DNA of 64,000 nt. It comes from Buchnera aphidicola str. G002 (Myzus persicae). GTDB taxonomy: Bacteria; Pseudomonadota; Gammaproteobacteria; Enterobacterales; Enterobacteriaceae. This document shows, in pieces, positions 1 to 11,189 of the stretch. A program made the translations under genes and the position numbers. The stretch is from positions 496,001 to 560,000 of the forward strand of contig NZ_CP002701.1 of NCBI RefSeq assembly GCF_000521565.1. The letters run 5' to 3'. Position 1 is the first letter of the stretch, and every line of letters starts with the position of its first letter. The notes beneath the pieces are model-generated. The model saw only the letters and a program-made list of their open reading frames with translations. It ran no database searches and was not told where the DNA came from.

Positions 1-51
1 ATATTAAAAAACAAAAACAATTATTTTTAAAATGACTATATAGAGATAATA

Positions 52-897
52 ATGGATGAGCTAAATGTAGTAAATGATATTAACCATGCAGGAAATTGGT
101 TAATACGCAACCAAGAATTACTTCTTGAATATATGATAAATTTAACATCTGCAATCATTATTTTAATTGCAGGAATGTTTATAGCTAAAATAATATCAAA
201 TGGAGTTAATCAGGTATTAATCACTCGTCGTATTGATGCGACTATCGCAGGATTTCTTTCGGCTCTAATGCGATATATTATCATTACCTTTACTCTCATT
301 GCTGCATTAGGTCGAATTGGAGTACAAACTACATCAGTTATTGCTATTTTAGGAGCAGCAGGTATGGCTATAGGTTTAGCTTTACAAGGCTCATTATCTA
401 ATTTTGCAGCTGGTGTCTTATTAGTTACACTGAGACCATTAAAAACTGGAGAATATGTTGACTTAGGAAATGTATCAGGAACTGTATTAAATATTCATAT
501 TTTTTATACAACATTACGTACTTTAGATGGAAAAATCGTAGTTGTACCTAATAATAAAATTATATCTGGTAATATTATTAATTATTCAAGAGAACCAGCA
601 CGTCGTAACGAGTTTATTATAAGTGTATCATATAATTCAGATATTGATTTAGTAATTAAAACATTACGAACAGTTATAGAAAATGAAGATAGAGTAATTA
701 AAGATCGAGATATTGTGATCGGACTAAGTGAATTAGCACCATCTTCTCTAAATTTTATAGTTCGTTGTTGGAGCAATACTACTGATTTAAATCCAGTATA
801 TTGGGATTTAATGGCTGAATTTAAAAAAGCATTAGATAAAAACAATATTAATATTCCCTATCCTCAAATAGATATTCATCTTTACAAAAAAAAATAG
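52..897 (+). CDS. mscS: Small-conductance mechanosensitive channel MscS
   Basis: Inner-membrane heptameric channel that opens under membrane tension and releases solutes during hypo-osmotic shock. The 281 residues are close to the E. coli length of 286. Three membrane segments are visible at about 28-50, 68-88 and 93-125. The third is the Gly/Ala-rich pore helix containing [16 protein letters not shown]. The cytoplasmic beta domain and C-terminal cage follow from about 128. An AGAG ribosome site lies just before the ATG. The gene is followed by recC after 6 bases, so it may be cotranscribed with it. Family assignment is confident. The role in a symbiont living inside a host cell is inference. 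Confidence 0.95.
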   Translation: MDELNVVNDINHAGNWLIRNQELLLEYMINLTSAIIILIAGMFIAKIISNGVNQVLITRRIDATIAGFLSALMRYIIITFTLIAALGRIGVQTTSVIAILGAAGMAIGLALQGSLSNFAAGVLLVTLRPLKTGEYVDLGNVSGTVLNIHIFYTTLRTLDGKIVVVPNNKIISGNIINYSREPARRNEFIISVSYNSDIDLVIKTLRTVIENEDRVIKDRDIVIGLSELAPSSLNFIVRCWSNTTDLNPVYWDLMAEFKKALDKNNINIPYPQIDIHLYKKK

Positions 898-903
898 GTA
901 TAT

Positions 904-3900
904 ATGTTTATCGTTTATAGATCAAATAAAATTGAGACACTATTTTTAAAAGCACACAAAATAATCGAAAAAAACCCACTGTCTAATATTTTTGAACAAG
1001 AAATTTTTCTTCATGATAATAAAATATTATTTCAATATTTAAATGTTTTTATTGCTAACCAAAAAGGTATTTCTGCTAATATAAAATATTATCATCCTTA
1101 TAATTTTATATTAAAATTATTTCAAAAATTTTTTGGAATAAAAGAATATAAAAATATATTTACTCAATCTATTATGACTTGGAAAATTATGAAAATTTTA
1201 GATGAAAAAAAAATTTGTGAATATATTAATATAAAAGAAAATAAGATGAAAAAATTTAAATTTTCATTTTTAATGGCTAATATATTTGAACAATATCTTT
1301 TTTATCGTCCGGATTGGATTAATACATGGGAAAAAGAAAAACTTATAACTTCTATTGGTAATAGTGATCAATGGCAAATTAAATTATGGAAAGAAATAAT
1401 CAATAATTATCAAAATATGAATCCGTTAAAATATCACTTTTCAAGTCTATTATATAAATTTCAATTACTTATCAAACAAGATAAAATAAAAAAAAAACAT
1501 TTTCCTAAACGTTGTTTTATTATTTCTTCTCCTCAATTAAATCCTGTTTTTATTGAAATTTTTAAAAAAATTAGTATTTATTTTAACATTTATTTTTTAC
1601 AAGTTAAGTTCTCTAAAAAAAATAGATTTCAAAATCCATTAATGAGATTATGTAAAAATCAAGAATTATTTAAAAAAATAAATATTCTGGACTCTAAAAA
1701 AATTAAAATAATAAATTATTTTGAAAAAAACAAAAATAATAACTTATTAAATCATATTAAAAACGATTTTCTTGAAGACAAATTCTTTAAAAAAAAAAGG
1801 ATTATAGAATTAACTGATAATTCAATTTCTATAAATATTTGTTATAATAGAAAAAATGAAATTGAAATTTTACATGAAAAATTATTATTATTTTTGGAAA
1901 AAAATCAATATATTAAATTAAGTGATATAGTCGTTACTTCTTTTTCTATGGATGATTATATTTCATCTATTGATACAATTTTTAATGCAGCGCATAAAAA
2001 AAACAAACTGCCCTTTTTTATTTCTACAAAAAAATCTAAAAAAACAGAAATAATATTTTCCGTTTTTAAGAATTTATTAAATCTATCCAATAGTCGATTT
2101 GAAAATGAAGAAATATTAGAATTATTTGATATTCCAGAAATAGCAGATCGTTTTGACATTTCTGAAGAAGAAATAAATATTTTATATTATTGGATCAAAG
2201 AAGTAAATATTAGATGGGCTATTAATGAAAAACATAAAAAAAAATTTTCATTTTCTCAAAACAAACAGAATACCTGGTTTTATGGTATTGAAAAGTTATT
2301 ACTTAGTTATGCAATGAATGATACAGAAAATATTTGGAATGATATTTTATCATCTACTTTAATTCATGGTTCTCGAGCAGATTTAATAGGAAAATTAGTA
2401 ATCTTCATTAATGTACTAAAAAAATGGCAAAAAAAATTATCAAAATTACAAAATTTAATATATTGGCGCTCATTATCAAAAAACATTATTAATGATTTTT
2501 TTCTTAAAAGTGAACGCATAAATGATTGTCTTCAAATCATTCAAAAAAAATGGATAGAAATGATAGATGATGCTTTACTATCTAATTATAAAAAAAAAAT
2601 TTCTATTGAAATATTAAAAAAAAACTTTATTATTAAAAATAATCCTACGAATAATAAAAAATTTTTACCCGGTGTAATAAATTTTTGCCATCCTTCTTCT
2701 ATCTGTTTTATTCCATTTAAAATAATATGTTTTATTGGAGCTGATAACAAAAATATTCCAAAACAAAATACTTTAGATAATTTTAATTTATTAAACAAAT
2801 ATCCTATAACAAGTGATTTTAATGCCTATCAGAAATATTACTTTTTATTCCTTCAAAACATTTCTTGTGCTCAAAAATATTTTTACATAAGTTACGTCGG
2901 ATATTCAATCAAAGATAATAGTAAAATATATCCTTCAGTTATGGTTGATCAACTATTATCTTATATAATATCAAATTTTTATTTGATGGGTGACCAAAAT
3001 TTAACTACAAATGAAAAGAGAAGAAAAATAACTAAACATTTATGTAAAACATATACAAAAGAGTATTTTTATACAATAAAAAATACAGATGATTTTAAGA
3101 TTGAAAATTCTATAGGTAGGTTAAAAAATACTGAGATAAAAATTTATGAATCTAAATTATTGAAAAAAAAATGTTTTGATAGAATTGATTTAATAGATCT
3201 AATCTGTTTTTGGAAAAATCCAATTCATTACTTTTTTAAAAATCATTTAAATATTAAATTTGATTTACCTAAACAAGAACTTATTATCACAGAGCCTTTT
3301 TCAGTTCATCAATTAGATGCTTTTGAAATAAAAAAAATTCTATTAAATAAAGCTATAAAATGTGAAGATACAAAAAAAATATTTCAATATTATCGGCTTT
3401 GTGGAAAATTACCGTATAACTTTTTTGGAACAGTATTTTGGAAAGATAAAATAAAAGAAATGCAATCTATATCAAAATTAGTTAATAAATACAGAAATTG
3501 TACAGAAGAAAAAAAAATTAATATACACATACAAAAATACAGAATAAATGGAATTTTATCTGAAATACAAAGTACAGGTTTACTTCGTTGGAAACCTACT
3601 TTAATCAATTATAGTGATCGTATATCTTTATGGATAGAACATCTAATTTATACTCTTATATGTGGTACAGGAGAAAGCAAAATTATAGGTTATAAAAATC
3701 AAATGTGGTCTTATATTTGTTTAGATCCTAATACAGCATATGATTATCTTTTAAAGTATATTGAAGGTTATGTTAAAGGTTCTCAAAAACCTTTATTTCT
3801 GATAAAATCAGGTGCTGCTTGGCTTGATCAAATTTATGATATAAAAAATAATGTTATAAAACAAGATAATAATTCCATACGTAAAGGATATAAAAAATTA

Positions 3901-4062
3901 TTAGAAACTTGGATGGGAAATAATTATTTTAAAGGAGAAAAAAAAGATATATATATTAGAAGTCTTATTAAAACATTAAATGAAAAAAATATAAAAAAAA
4001 TTTGTCAAACAGCTCAAATATGGTTAACTCCATTATTAAAAAACAAAAAAATTTTAAAATAG
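904..4062 (+). CDS. recC: Exodeoxyribonuclease V (RecBCD) subunit RecC
   Basis: Chi-recognition and scaffold subunit of the RecBCD helicase-nuclease that processes double-strand DNA ends. At 1052 residues it is somewhat shorter than E. coli RecC (about 1120). The sequence is extremely Lys/Ile/Asn rich but the frame is open throughout. It lacks intact helicase motifs, as expected for RecC, which is a degenerate helicase fold. Position directly before recB and recD gives strong support. The ptrA gene that separates recC and recB in E. coli is absent. The coding sequence carries at least three runs of ten A (starting near 1488, 1789 and 2590). Confidence 0.93.
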   Translation: MFIVYRSNKIETLFLKAHKIIEKNPLSNIFEQEIFLHDNKILFQYLNVFIANQKGISANIKYYHPYNFILKLFQKFFGIKEYKNIFTQSIMTWKIMKILDEKKICEYINIKENKMKKFKFSFLMANIFEQYLFYRPDWINTWEKEKLITSIGNSDQWQIKLWKEIINNYQNMNPLKYHFSSLLYKFQLLIKQDKIKKKHFPKRCFIISSPQLNPVFIEIFKKISIYFNIYFLQVKFSKKNRFQNPLMRLCKNQELFKKINILDSKKIKIINYFEKNKNNNLLNHIKNDFLEDKFFKKKRIIELTDNSISINICYNRKNEIEILHEKLLLFLEKNQYIKLSDIVVTSFSMDDYISSIDTIFNAAHKKNKLPFFISTKKSKKTEIIFSVFKNLLNLSNSRFENEEILELFDIPEIADRFDISEEEINILYYWIKEVNIRWAINEKHKKKFSFSQNKQNTWFYGIEKLLLSYAMNDTENIWNDILSSTLIHGSRADLIGKLVIFINVLKKWQKKLSKLQNLIYWRSLSKNIINDFFLKSERINDCLQIIQKKWIEMIDDALLSNYKKKISIEILKKNFIIKNNPTNNKKFLPGVINFCHPSSICFIPFKIICFIGADNKNIPKQNTLDNFNLLNKYPITSDFNAYQKYYFLFLQNISCAQKYFYISYVGYSIKDNSKIYPSVMVDQLLSYIISNFYLMGDQNLTTNEKRRKITKHLCKTYTKEYFYTIKNTDDFKIENSIGRLKNTEIKIYESKLLKKKCFDRIDLIDLICFWKNPIHYFFKNHLNIKFDLPKQELIITEPFSVHQLDAFEIKKILLNKAIKCEDTKKIFQYYRLCGKLPYNFFGTVFWKDKIKEMQSISKLVNKYRNCTEEKKINIHIQKYRINGILSEIQSTGLLRWKPTLINYSDRISLWIEHLIYTLICGTGESKIIGYKNQMWSYICLDPNTAYDYLLKYIEGYVKGSQKPLFLIKSGAAWLDQIYDIKNNVIKQDNNSIRKGYKKLLETWMGNNYFKGEKKDIYIRSLIKTLNEKNIKKICQTAQIWLTPLLKNKKILK

Positions 4063-4070
4063 ATTATAAT

Positions 4071-7000
4071 ATGAATTCACATAATAGAAAAAAATTAAAT
4101 GCTTTTAAAATACCTATTCAAGGTATTACTTTAATAGAAGCTTCTGCTGGAACCGGTAAAACTTTTACAATCGTATTATTATATTTACGTTTATTACTAG
4201 GTATTGGAGAAAAAAAAACATATATTAAAAAACTTTTAGTACATGAAATACTAGTAGTGACTTTTACGAATGCTTCAAAAGAAGAATTATATATACGGAT
4301 TAAAGATGGGATTAAAAATTTATATCAAGCTTGTATTTGTAAAAATAGTAATGATTTTATTTCTCAATCATTTTTAAAAAAAATTAATAATATAGAAGAG
4401 GCAATTTATATATTAGAAGAGGCATATAATAATATAAATAATATATCTATTTATACTATTCATGGTTTTTGTCAAAACATATTAAAATCACATACTTTTT
4501 ATTTAAATACCATTTTTCAAGAAAAAATAATCGAAAATGAAGAGCAATTATATCTCCAAGCAACACAAGATTTCTGGAGATATTATTTCTATAATTTACC
4601 AGAAGAAATGATTAGAATAATTTATAAAAATTATAAAAATCCAGAATATCTTTTAAAAAAAATTAAACCTTTTTTACATATAAAATCAATATATTTTACA
4701 AAAAAAATTAAAAATGAAACGTTAATTGTTCATCATGAAAAAAATATCAAAAAAATAAACTATTTTAAAGAAATTTGGTTGAATTATCATTCAATAATAT
4801 TTAAAAAAATCGATACAATAAAAATAAACAAAAAAATATATAATCAATTTAATGTTTCTAGATGGATTGATAATATTACGAGATGGGCTAAAACTTTTAC
4901 TAAAGATTATACAATTCCAAGTGAATTGAAATATTTTACCCCAAAGAGCATTAAAATTAACACAATAAATGAAAGTGATGCAAATCATATTGTTTTTGAA
5001 GAAACAGAAAAAATATTAAAAAAAAATTTTTCGTTAAAAAATATAATTTTTTTTTACGCCATAAAAAATATACCTAAATTTTTACTTAAAGAAAAAGAAA
5101 AAAAAAACTTTTTAGGATTTAACGATTTATTAAATCTTCTTTTAAAATCTATTAAAAAAGAAAAATCTCTTAGAGAATTAATTAGAAAAAAATACCCTGT
5201 AGCATTTATTGATGAATTTCAAGACACAGATGTTCAACAGTATGAAATATTTAATCTTATTTATAAGAAAAAAAACAAAAAAACAGCATTGTTTCTTATT
5301 GGAGACCCGAAACAAGCAATATATAGTTTTAGAGGAGCAGATATTTTTTCTTACTTGTATGTAAAATCTAAAATTAAAAAATATTATTATCTTGATATTA
5401 ATTGGCGCTCTTCAATTAACATGTCTAAAAGTATCAATTTTTTATTTTCTCAAAATCATAATCCTTTTATCTTAAAAAATATTCCTTTTATACCTATTAT
5501 TCCAACTTTGAAAAATGCAAAAATGAATTTTAGTATCAAAGGAATTTCACAAACTCCAATAAGTTTCTTTTTCAACAAAGATAATGAAATTTATTTAGAT
5601 GATTACCAATTTTGGATTTCAAAACAATGTGCACATGAAATCAATTATTGGCTGACTTGTGCAAAAAAAGGAAAAGCTATAATTACTACTAAAAATGGAC
5701 AAAGAACTCTTAAATCTAATGATATTGCCATATTAGTAAGAAATGAAAAAGAAGCGACTCTTATTCAAGAAGAACTAAACAAAATAAACATCATGTCAAT
5801 ATATTCATCATCCAAAAAAAGTGTATTTCAAACTTTTGATGCTCAAGAATTATTATGTATATTAAAATCTATTTTAGAACCAACTAATAAAAAATTACTA
5901 CAACAATCTCTTTCAACTGATATTTTAAAAAAAATATTTTTTATAGAAAAAAATAAGTTAGAAGATGAAAATTTATATTTTATCATAGAAAAATTATATC
6001 AATATCATGACATTTGGGACAAAATAAGTATTTTTCAAATGATAAGAAAAATAATATTAGATTCTCAAAAAAATTTTAATTTTTCAGAAACATATCTAAA
6101 TTCTCAAAAAAATTTTAATTTTTTACAAATAGGGGAATTATTACAAGAAAAATTTCAATTTTTGCATAAAAAAAAATCTTTAGTTTGTTGGTTTGAAAAA
6201 AAAATACTAGAAAAAAAACAACCTTTATGTAATGAATATATTAGATATTTAGATGAATCACAAGCAGTTAAAATTATTACTATACACAAAGCAAAGGGAT
6301 TAGAATATCCTATTGTTTGGCTCCCTTTTGGGATTGATTTTAATCAATCAAAAAATTCAATATATCATGATCAAAAAACTTTTAAAATATTTCTTGACTC
6401 AGAAAAAAGTCAAAAAAGTTTAATGATGTCAGATGAAGAAAGATTAGGAGAAGATTTGCGTTTTTTATATGTCGCACTAACAAGATCAATTCTTCACTGT
6501 AGTCTTGGAATATCTTGTTTAATAAAAAAAAAGATAAAAAATAGAAAAAATAGTGATCTTCATCATAGTGCATTAGGATATCTTATACAAGATGGCGAAA
6601 TGATGGATTGTAACAATTTATCTATAAAATTAAATAAATTAAGTGATAATAATTTGATAGAAATTAAACATGATACAATAAAATCAGAATTCTCTATAAG
6701 TAAAAAAAATATTTATTGGCTATCTGAATTTAATTTATCTAAACAAGAAATTAAAAATATTTGGAATATCACAAGCTTTACTCAATTAAAAAAAGAAAAT
6801 AAATTATTGATACATAATAAAAAAGAAATTATATTAGAAAATATTTTTAAAAAAGATAAAATAAAAAAAAAATTAACGCTACATACTTTTCCTTTAGGGA
6901 AAAAAACAGGTTTATTAATGCATTATATATTAAAAAATATAAATGTAATAAATCAAAAAAATTATTATTGGTTTTCTGATGTTCTAGAAAAATATAATAT

Positions 7001-7574
7001 TCCTATAAAATGGACTCCTACACTGATGTCTTGGACATATGATATTTTAAACACTTCATTTAATGATAATAAAATTATTCTATCTCAATTAAAAAAACAA
7101 ACATATGTAAAAGAATTTGAATTTTTTTTACCTATTAAAAACATTTTATACAGTGAAAAATTTAACAAGATTATTCAATCTTTTGATTTTTTATCTACTT
7201 GTTCTCCTCAATTTTTTTTTAATCCTGTTACAGGAATTTTAAAAGGATCTATTGATTTAGTATTTCATTGGGATAATAAATATTACATAGTAGATTATAA
7301 ATCTAACTGGTTAGGGCAAGATAATAGTTTTTATTCTAAAGAATTGATAGAAAAAGAAATGATTAAAAATAGATATGATGTGCAATATCAATTATACACT
7401 ATCGCTATACATCAATTTTTGCAAAAAAAAATAAAAAATTATAATTATACAAAAAACTTTGGAGGTGTTTTTTATATTTTTTTACGTGCCATAAGTAATG
7501 AAAAAAATAATGGTATTTTTTATACTATTCCAAATTATTCTTTAATACAACAACTGATTAATTTAATGTTATAG
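4071..7574 (+). CDS. recB: Exodeoxyribonuclease V subunit RecB (helicase-nuclease)
   Basis: 3'-5' SF1 helicase and the only nuclease of RecBCD. Using the ATG at 4071, 8 bases after the recC stop, gives 1167 residues (E. coli 1180). An upstream in-frame ATG at 4002 lies inside recC and is less likely. Visible motifs: Walker A ASAGTGKT at 24-31, Walker B FIDEFQDTD near 380, IGDPKQAIYSFRGAD near 410, TIHKAKGLEYP near 735 and YVALTRS near 800. The C-terminal nuclease centre is intact: GSIDLVF near 1060 and VDYKSNW near 1075 supply the metal-binding Asp and catalytic Asp/Lys. The complex should therefore be active. Confidence 0.96.
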   Translation: MNSHNRKKLNAFKIPIQGITLIEASAGTGKTFTIVLLYLRLLLGIGEKKTYIKKLLVHEILVVTFTNASKEELYIRIKDGIKNLYQACICKNSNDFISQSFLKKINNIEEAIYILEEAYNNINNISIYTIHGFCQNILKSHTFYLNTIFQEKIIENEEQLYLQATQDFWRYYFYNLPEEMIRIIYKNYKNPEYLLKKIKPFLHIKSIYFTKKIKNETLIVHHEKNIKKINYFKEIWLNYHSIIFKKIDTIKINKKIYNQFNVSRWIDNITRWAKTFTKDYTIPSELKYFTPKSIKINTINESDANHIVFEETEKILKKNFSLKNIIFFYAIKNIPKFLLKEKEKKNFLGFNDLLNLLLKSIKKEKSLRELIRKKYPVAFIDEFQDTDVQQYEIFNLIYKKKNKKTALFLIGDPKQAIYSFRGADIFSYLYVKSKIKKYYYLDINWRSSINMSKSINFLFSQNHNPFILKNIPFIPIIPTLKNAKMNFSIKGISQTPISFFFNKDNEIYLDDYQFWISKQCAHEINYWLTCAKKGKAIITTKNGQRTLKSNDIAILVRNEKEATLIQEELNKINIMSIYSSSKKSVFQTFDAQELLCILKSILEPTNKKLLQQSLSTDILKKIFFIEKNKLEDENLYFIIEKLYQYHDIWDKISIFQMIRKIILDSQKNFNFSETYLNSQKNFNFLQIGELLQEKFQFLHKKKSLVCWFEKKILEKKQPLCNEYIRYLDESQAVKIITIHKAKGLEYPIVWLPFGIDFNQSKNSIYHDQKTFKIFLDSEKSQKSLMMSDEERLGEDLRFLYVALTRSILHCSLGISCLIKKKIKNRKNSDLHHSALGYLIQDGEMMDCNNLSIKLNKLSDNNLIEIKHDTIKSEFSISKKNIYWLSEFNLSKQEIKNIWNITSFTQLKKENKLLIHNKKEIILENIFKKDKIKKKLTLHTFPLGKKTGLLMHYILKNINVINQKNYYWFSDVLEKYNIPIKWTPTLMSWTYDILNTSFNDNKIILSQLKKQTYVKEFEFFLPIKNILYSEKFNKIIQSFDFLSTCSPQFFFNPVTGILKGSIDLVFHWDNKYYIVDYKSNWLGQDNSFYSKELIEKEMIKNRYDVQYQLYTIAIHQFLQKKIKNYNYTKNFGGVFYIFLRAISNEKNNGIFYTIPNYSLIQQLINLML

Positions 7575-7588
7575 AAGATTAATAAAAA

Positions 7589-9427
7589 ATGAACATAATG
7601 ACTTCACTTTTAAAAAAAGCTGTGATCATGAAAATTATTCGTCCTATTGATTTTTATTTTTCACAATTTATATCAAAAAAAAACACTATTTTAATGTTAG
7701 TTGCAGCATGTGTGAGCTATGAAAATAAAAATGGTCATATTTTTTTACCAATAGAATATTTTGAAAAAAATCATTTTTTTTCTACTACAAATACAAAATT
7801 TATACAAAAAATTTTAAATATATTAGAAAAAAAAATAAATTGGTTAGAAGAATTATTACAACACAACTCTGTTAGTAACGGTTCTGATTCTACACCTTTA
7901 GTATTATTTAAAAAAAAAATATATCTTTATAAAATGTGGAAATCTGAAATAAACATTTTAAAATTTTTAAATGAAAAAAATAAAAATAAAAAAGTGAATA
8001 ATAAAAAATTTTCTAAAATATTAGATAATTTATTCCCTGAAAAATTTAAAAACACTCAAAAAATAGCGGTAGCACTAACTTTAATAAAAAATATAACTTT
8101 TATTATTGGCGGACCTGGAACTGGAAAAACTACTACTATATTAAAAATAATTATTGCTCTAATAAAAACAGCAAAGAAATCAATAAAAATTCAATTATCT
8201 GCTCCTACTGGAAAAGCAACAACACGTTTAAACGAAATTATAGAAAATAATATTTTTGATATTTATCTTTCTCAAAAAGAAAAAACTTATCTTCCATGCT
8301 CTGCTATAACAATACATCAATTATTAGGATTTCAAAAAATATCACAAAAAAGTTTTTTCAATAAAAACAATCGATTAAATTTAGACGTATTAATTATTGA
8401 TGAAACTTCAATGATAGATATTTTAATGATAGAAAAAATATTTGATGCAGTATCTAAAAATACTAAATTAATTTTTATAGGAGATCATAATCAATTATGT
8501 CCAATAGATGCAGGTTCTATTTTAAAAAGTATTGCTCGTTACTCTAATAACGGATACAACTATAAAACTTTATTAAATCTAGAAAAACTGACAAACTATA
8601 AAATAGCAAATAAAATAAATGAAAATAAAATCAACTCTATTAATAATAATATTTGTATATTAAAAAAAAATTATAGATTTAAAAAAAATTCAGGAATTTA
8701 TATTTTATCAAATGCAATATCTAATAAAAAAATAAATATTTTTGAAGAACTATTTAATAATAGCATTCAAAACGTTTTTTTTTATGAAATAAATTCTATG
8801 GAAAATTATCAAAAAATGATTGAGAATATTTCTTTAAATTATAAAAAGTTTTGGGAAAAAATATATAAAAAAGAAAAAATTCAAAACATCATAGAAACTT
8901 TTCAATATCATCAAGTATTATGTGTATTACGCGATGGTATCTTCGGTGCAAATATATTAAATAAAAAAATAGAAGAAGAAATGTATAAAAAAGACATGAT
9001 CAAATATTTTTATATTAATAATAAAATATGGTATGTAGGAAAACCTATTATGATTAATTCTAATAATCAACTTCTAGATGTATTTAATGGCAATATAGGT
9101 ATTACTAATATGAGTAATAAGGGTGTCTTACAAGTATCTTTTTTAAAAGAAAAAAATATTATAAATATTCCTATAAATATCTTAAGAAATTATGAAACAG
9201 CTTGGGTTATTACTGTACATAAAGCACAAGGTTCTGAATTTATGAATACGTCTTTAATATTACCTAATGTTGATTCAAATATTTTAAATAAAGATGTTTT
9301 ATATACTGGTATCACAAGATCTCGAAATATATTAAATATTTTTTCAAACAAAAAAATTTTTATAAAAACAGCTTTGAAAAATATAAAAAAGAATAATTTT
9401 ATAGAAATGAACAACTTTTTAGAATAA
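7589..9427 (+). CDS. recD: Exodeoxyribonuclease V subunit RecD (5'-3' helicase)
   Basis: Second motor of RecBCD, moving 5'-3' on the opposite strand and regulating the nuclease. It has 612 residues (E. coli 608). Walker A GGPGTGKTTT is near 173, the DETSMID Walker B box near 270, VHKAQGSEF near 543 and LYTGITRS near 570, all typical SF1 RecD motifs. There is a 14-base gap after recB, so it is likely translated from the same mRNA. A second in-frame ATG three codons downstream (7598) aligns slightly better with E. coli. It is convergent with argA; only a short weak hairpin lies between them (about 9445-9460). Confidence 0.95.
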   Translation: MNIMTSLLKKAVIMKIIRPIDFYFSQFISKKNTILMLVAACVSYENKNGHIFLPIEYFEKNHFFSTTNTKFIQKILNILEKKINWLEELLQHNSVSNGSDSTPLVLFKKKIYLYKMWKSEINILKFLNEKNKNKKVNNKKFSKILDNLFPEKFKNTQKIAVALTLIKNITFIIGGPGTGKTTTILKIIIALIKTAKKSIKIQLSAPTGKATTRLNEIIENNIFDIYLSQKEKTYLPCSAITIHQLLGFQKISQKSFFNKNNRLNLDVLIIDETSMIDILMIEKIFDAVSKNTKLIFIGDHNQLCPIDAGSILKSIARYSNNGYNYKTLLNLEKLTNYKIANKINENKINSINNNICILKKNYRFKKNSGIYILSNAISNKKINIFEELFNNSIQNVFFYEINSMENYQKMIENISLNYKKFWEKIYKKEKIQNIIETFQYHQVLCVLRDGIFGANILNKKIEEEMYKKDMIKYFYINNKIWYVGKPIMINSNNQLLDVFNGNIGITNMSNKGVLQVSFLKEKNIINIPINILRNYETAWVITVHKAQGSEFMNTSLILPNVDSNILNKDVLYTGITRSRNILNIFSNKKIFIKTALKNIKKNNFIEMNNFLE

Positions 9428-9468
9428 TATATAAAAATTTTACGATGCTCACTAAAGCATGCCATATA

Positions 9469-10797
9469 TTAAAATATATCAATCATTAAAATTTTAGAAC
9501 GACGTTGATAATTATACATTTTCTTTTTACTTTCAGGTAACATATCCACATCTACTAAAACAAAACCTCTCTCTTGAAACCAATGGATACTTTTTGTTGT
9601 TAATACAAAAATTTTTTTTAAATTTATTTCTCGCGCATGAATTTTTATTTTTTTTAATAATAAATCGCCTCTAGAAGAATTTCGATAATCAGGATGAACG
9701 GCTACACAAGCCATTTCTCCTATTTTTTCTTTTACAAAAGGATAGAGTGCAGCACAGGCAATAGTCAAGTTATCACGTTCAATAATAGTAAATTTATCTA
9801 CTTCTACTTCTAATTGTTCTCTTGATCTACGAACTAAAATTCCTTTTTTTTCTAAAGGTCGAATTAATTCTAATATTCCTCCAATATCATTAATGCTAGC
9901 TCGTCTTATTTTTTCTGCTGATTCCATAACCATTTGTGTACCAATACCATCACGAGAAAATAATTCTTGCAATAATGCTCCATTTTTATGATAGCTAATT
10001 AAATGACTCCGATTTACTCCTTTTTTACAAGCTTTTATTGCTCCTCTTAAAAATCGTACAGTTGAAGAAATATAGTCACCTTTTTCTTCTAATTTACTAA
10101 TTTTATGTTTTATATCATCAGGAAGTAACTCAGAAATAATTTTACCTTCATTATCTATAACTCCTTGCTTACTGCAAAAACCGATCATTTTTTCTGCTTT
10201 TAATTTAATACTGACTTGAGTAGCTATTTCTTCAGAAGTTAAATTAAAACTTTCTCCTGTGACAGAAACTGCTACCGGACCAATTAAAACTATAGCTCCA
10301 TTTTTCAATTGACAATCAATTGCACTTTTATCAATTCTTCTAATTCGACCAGTATGACAATAATCAATACCATCATCTACGCCCAAAGGTTGAGCAATAA
10401 TAAAATTACCACTAACTACATTTATATTAGCTCCTTGTAGAGGAGTATTACTTAAGCTCATTGACAAACGTGCTGTAATATCAAGTTGCAATCTTCCTGC
10501 TGCTTGCTTTACTTGTTCTAAAGACGCTGAATCAGTAATTCGTGTGTATTTATGATACATAATTTTAATATTTTTTTCATTTAAGCTTGCGTTAATTTGA
10601 GGACAAGATCCATATACAACAACTAAACGAATACCTAAACTATGCAATAATCCTATATCATTAATAATACCAGAAAAATTTCCATATTTAATTGCTTCGC
10701 CACCTAACATTATTATAAATGTTTTCCCCCGATGAGCATTAATATAAGGAACGCTGTGACGAAAACCCTGAACTAATTCAGTAGTACGTTCTTTCAT
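9469..10797 (-). CDS. argA: N-acetylglutamate synthase (amino-acid N-acetyltransferase)
   Basis: Cytoplasmic enzyme of the first arginine-pathway step: acetyl-CoA + L-glutamate to N-acetylglutamate. The 442 residues match the E. coli enzyme (443). The N-terminal two thirds is the amino-acid-kinase-like domain. The C-terminal part from about 295 is a GNAT acetyltransferase domain with an acetyl-CoA loop around [13 protein letters not shown]. An AGAGGA ribosome site precedes the ATG. In E. coli argA also follows recD, so the neighbourhood is ancestral. No ARG-box-like operator is evident upstream. Retention fits provision of arginine to the host, which is known biology for aphid symbionts. Confidence 0.96.
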   Translation of the reverse strand: MKERTTELVQGFRHSVPYINAHRGKTFIIMLGGEAIKYGNFSGIINDIGLLHSLGIRLVVVYGSCPQINASLNEKNIKIMYHKYTRITDSASLEQVKQAAGRLQLDITARLSMSLSNTPLQGANINVVSGNFIIAQPLGVDDGIDYCHTGRIRRIDKSAIDCQLKNGAIVLIGPVAVSVTGESFNLTSEEIATQVSIKLKAEKMIGFCSKQGVIDNEGKIISELLPDDIKHKISKLEEKGDYISSTVRFLRGAIKACKKGVNRSHLISYHKNGALLQELFSRDGIGTQMVMESAEKIRRASINDIGGILELIRPLEKKGILVRRSREQLEVEVDKFTIIERDNLTIACAALYPFVKEKIGEMACVAVHPDYRNSSRGDLLLKKIKIHAREINLKKIFVLTTKSIHWFQERGFVLVDVDMLPESKKKMYNYQRRSKILMIDIF

Positions 10798-10972
10798 AAC
10801 AATCCTCTTGCATTTTTACTGCAATCTATATATTATTTTTTATATATGATTTGTATTTTATTAAAAAATAAAAAATGGATGAAAATTTTTTATATAAAAA
10901 TTTGGAATTTTTTTGAAAAAGATGGGATGTTAAATAAAATTTAATTTTTTATTAAATTAGAAATTTAATAAT
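10798..10972. other. AT-rich spacer between argA and initiator tRNA
   Basis: No gene is visible. It must hold the argA leader (minus strand), and tRNA readthrough into argA is possible. A small inverted repeat TTGCA/TGCAA sits just upstream of the argA ribosome site. I see no clear promoter hexamers. Confidence 0.5.
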
Positions 10973-11049
<77 letters not shown>

Positions 11050-11063
11050 TCTGTAGTAATTAA

Positions 11064-11092
11064 ATAATACACCTTTATTTTAAAAAAATCAA
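11064..11092 (-). promoter_or_regulatory. Predicted sigma-70 promoter of tRNA-fMet
   Basis: Minus-strand -35 box TTGATT (11087-11092) and -10 box TATTAT (11064-11069) with a 17-base spacer. The predicted start is a few bases before the mature tRNA 5' end at 11049. Hexamers and spacing are seen directly; function is inferred. Confidence 0.6.
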
Positions 11093-11189
11093 ATTTTTTT
11101 ATAAATTAAATATTTTTATTAAAAATCAGATACAATAACTAAATTATAAAAAAATCTATCATTCTATAGTTAGATATTAAAAAATAAAA

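Noticed and set aside
4002..4070. An upstream ATG for recB that would overlap recC by about 60 bases
   Set aside because: The ATG at 4071 follows the recC stop closely, and the protein from there matches the usual RecB length and N-terminus.
10850..10972. ARG-box operator for argA
   Set aside because: No TGAAT-N-ATTCA palindrome; A/T runs only.
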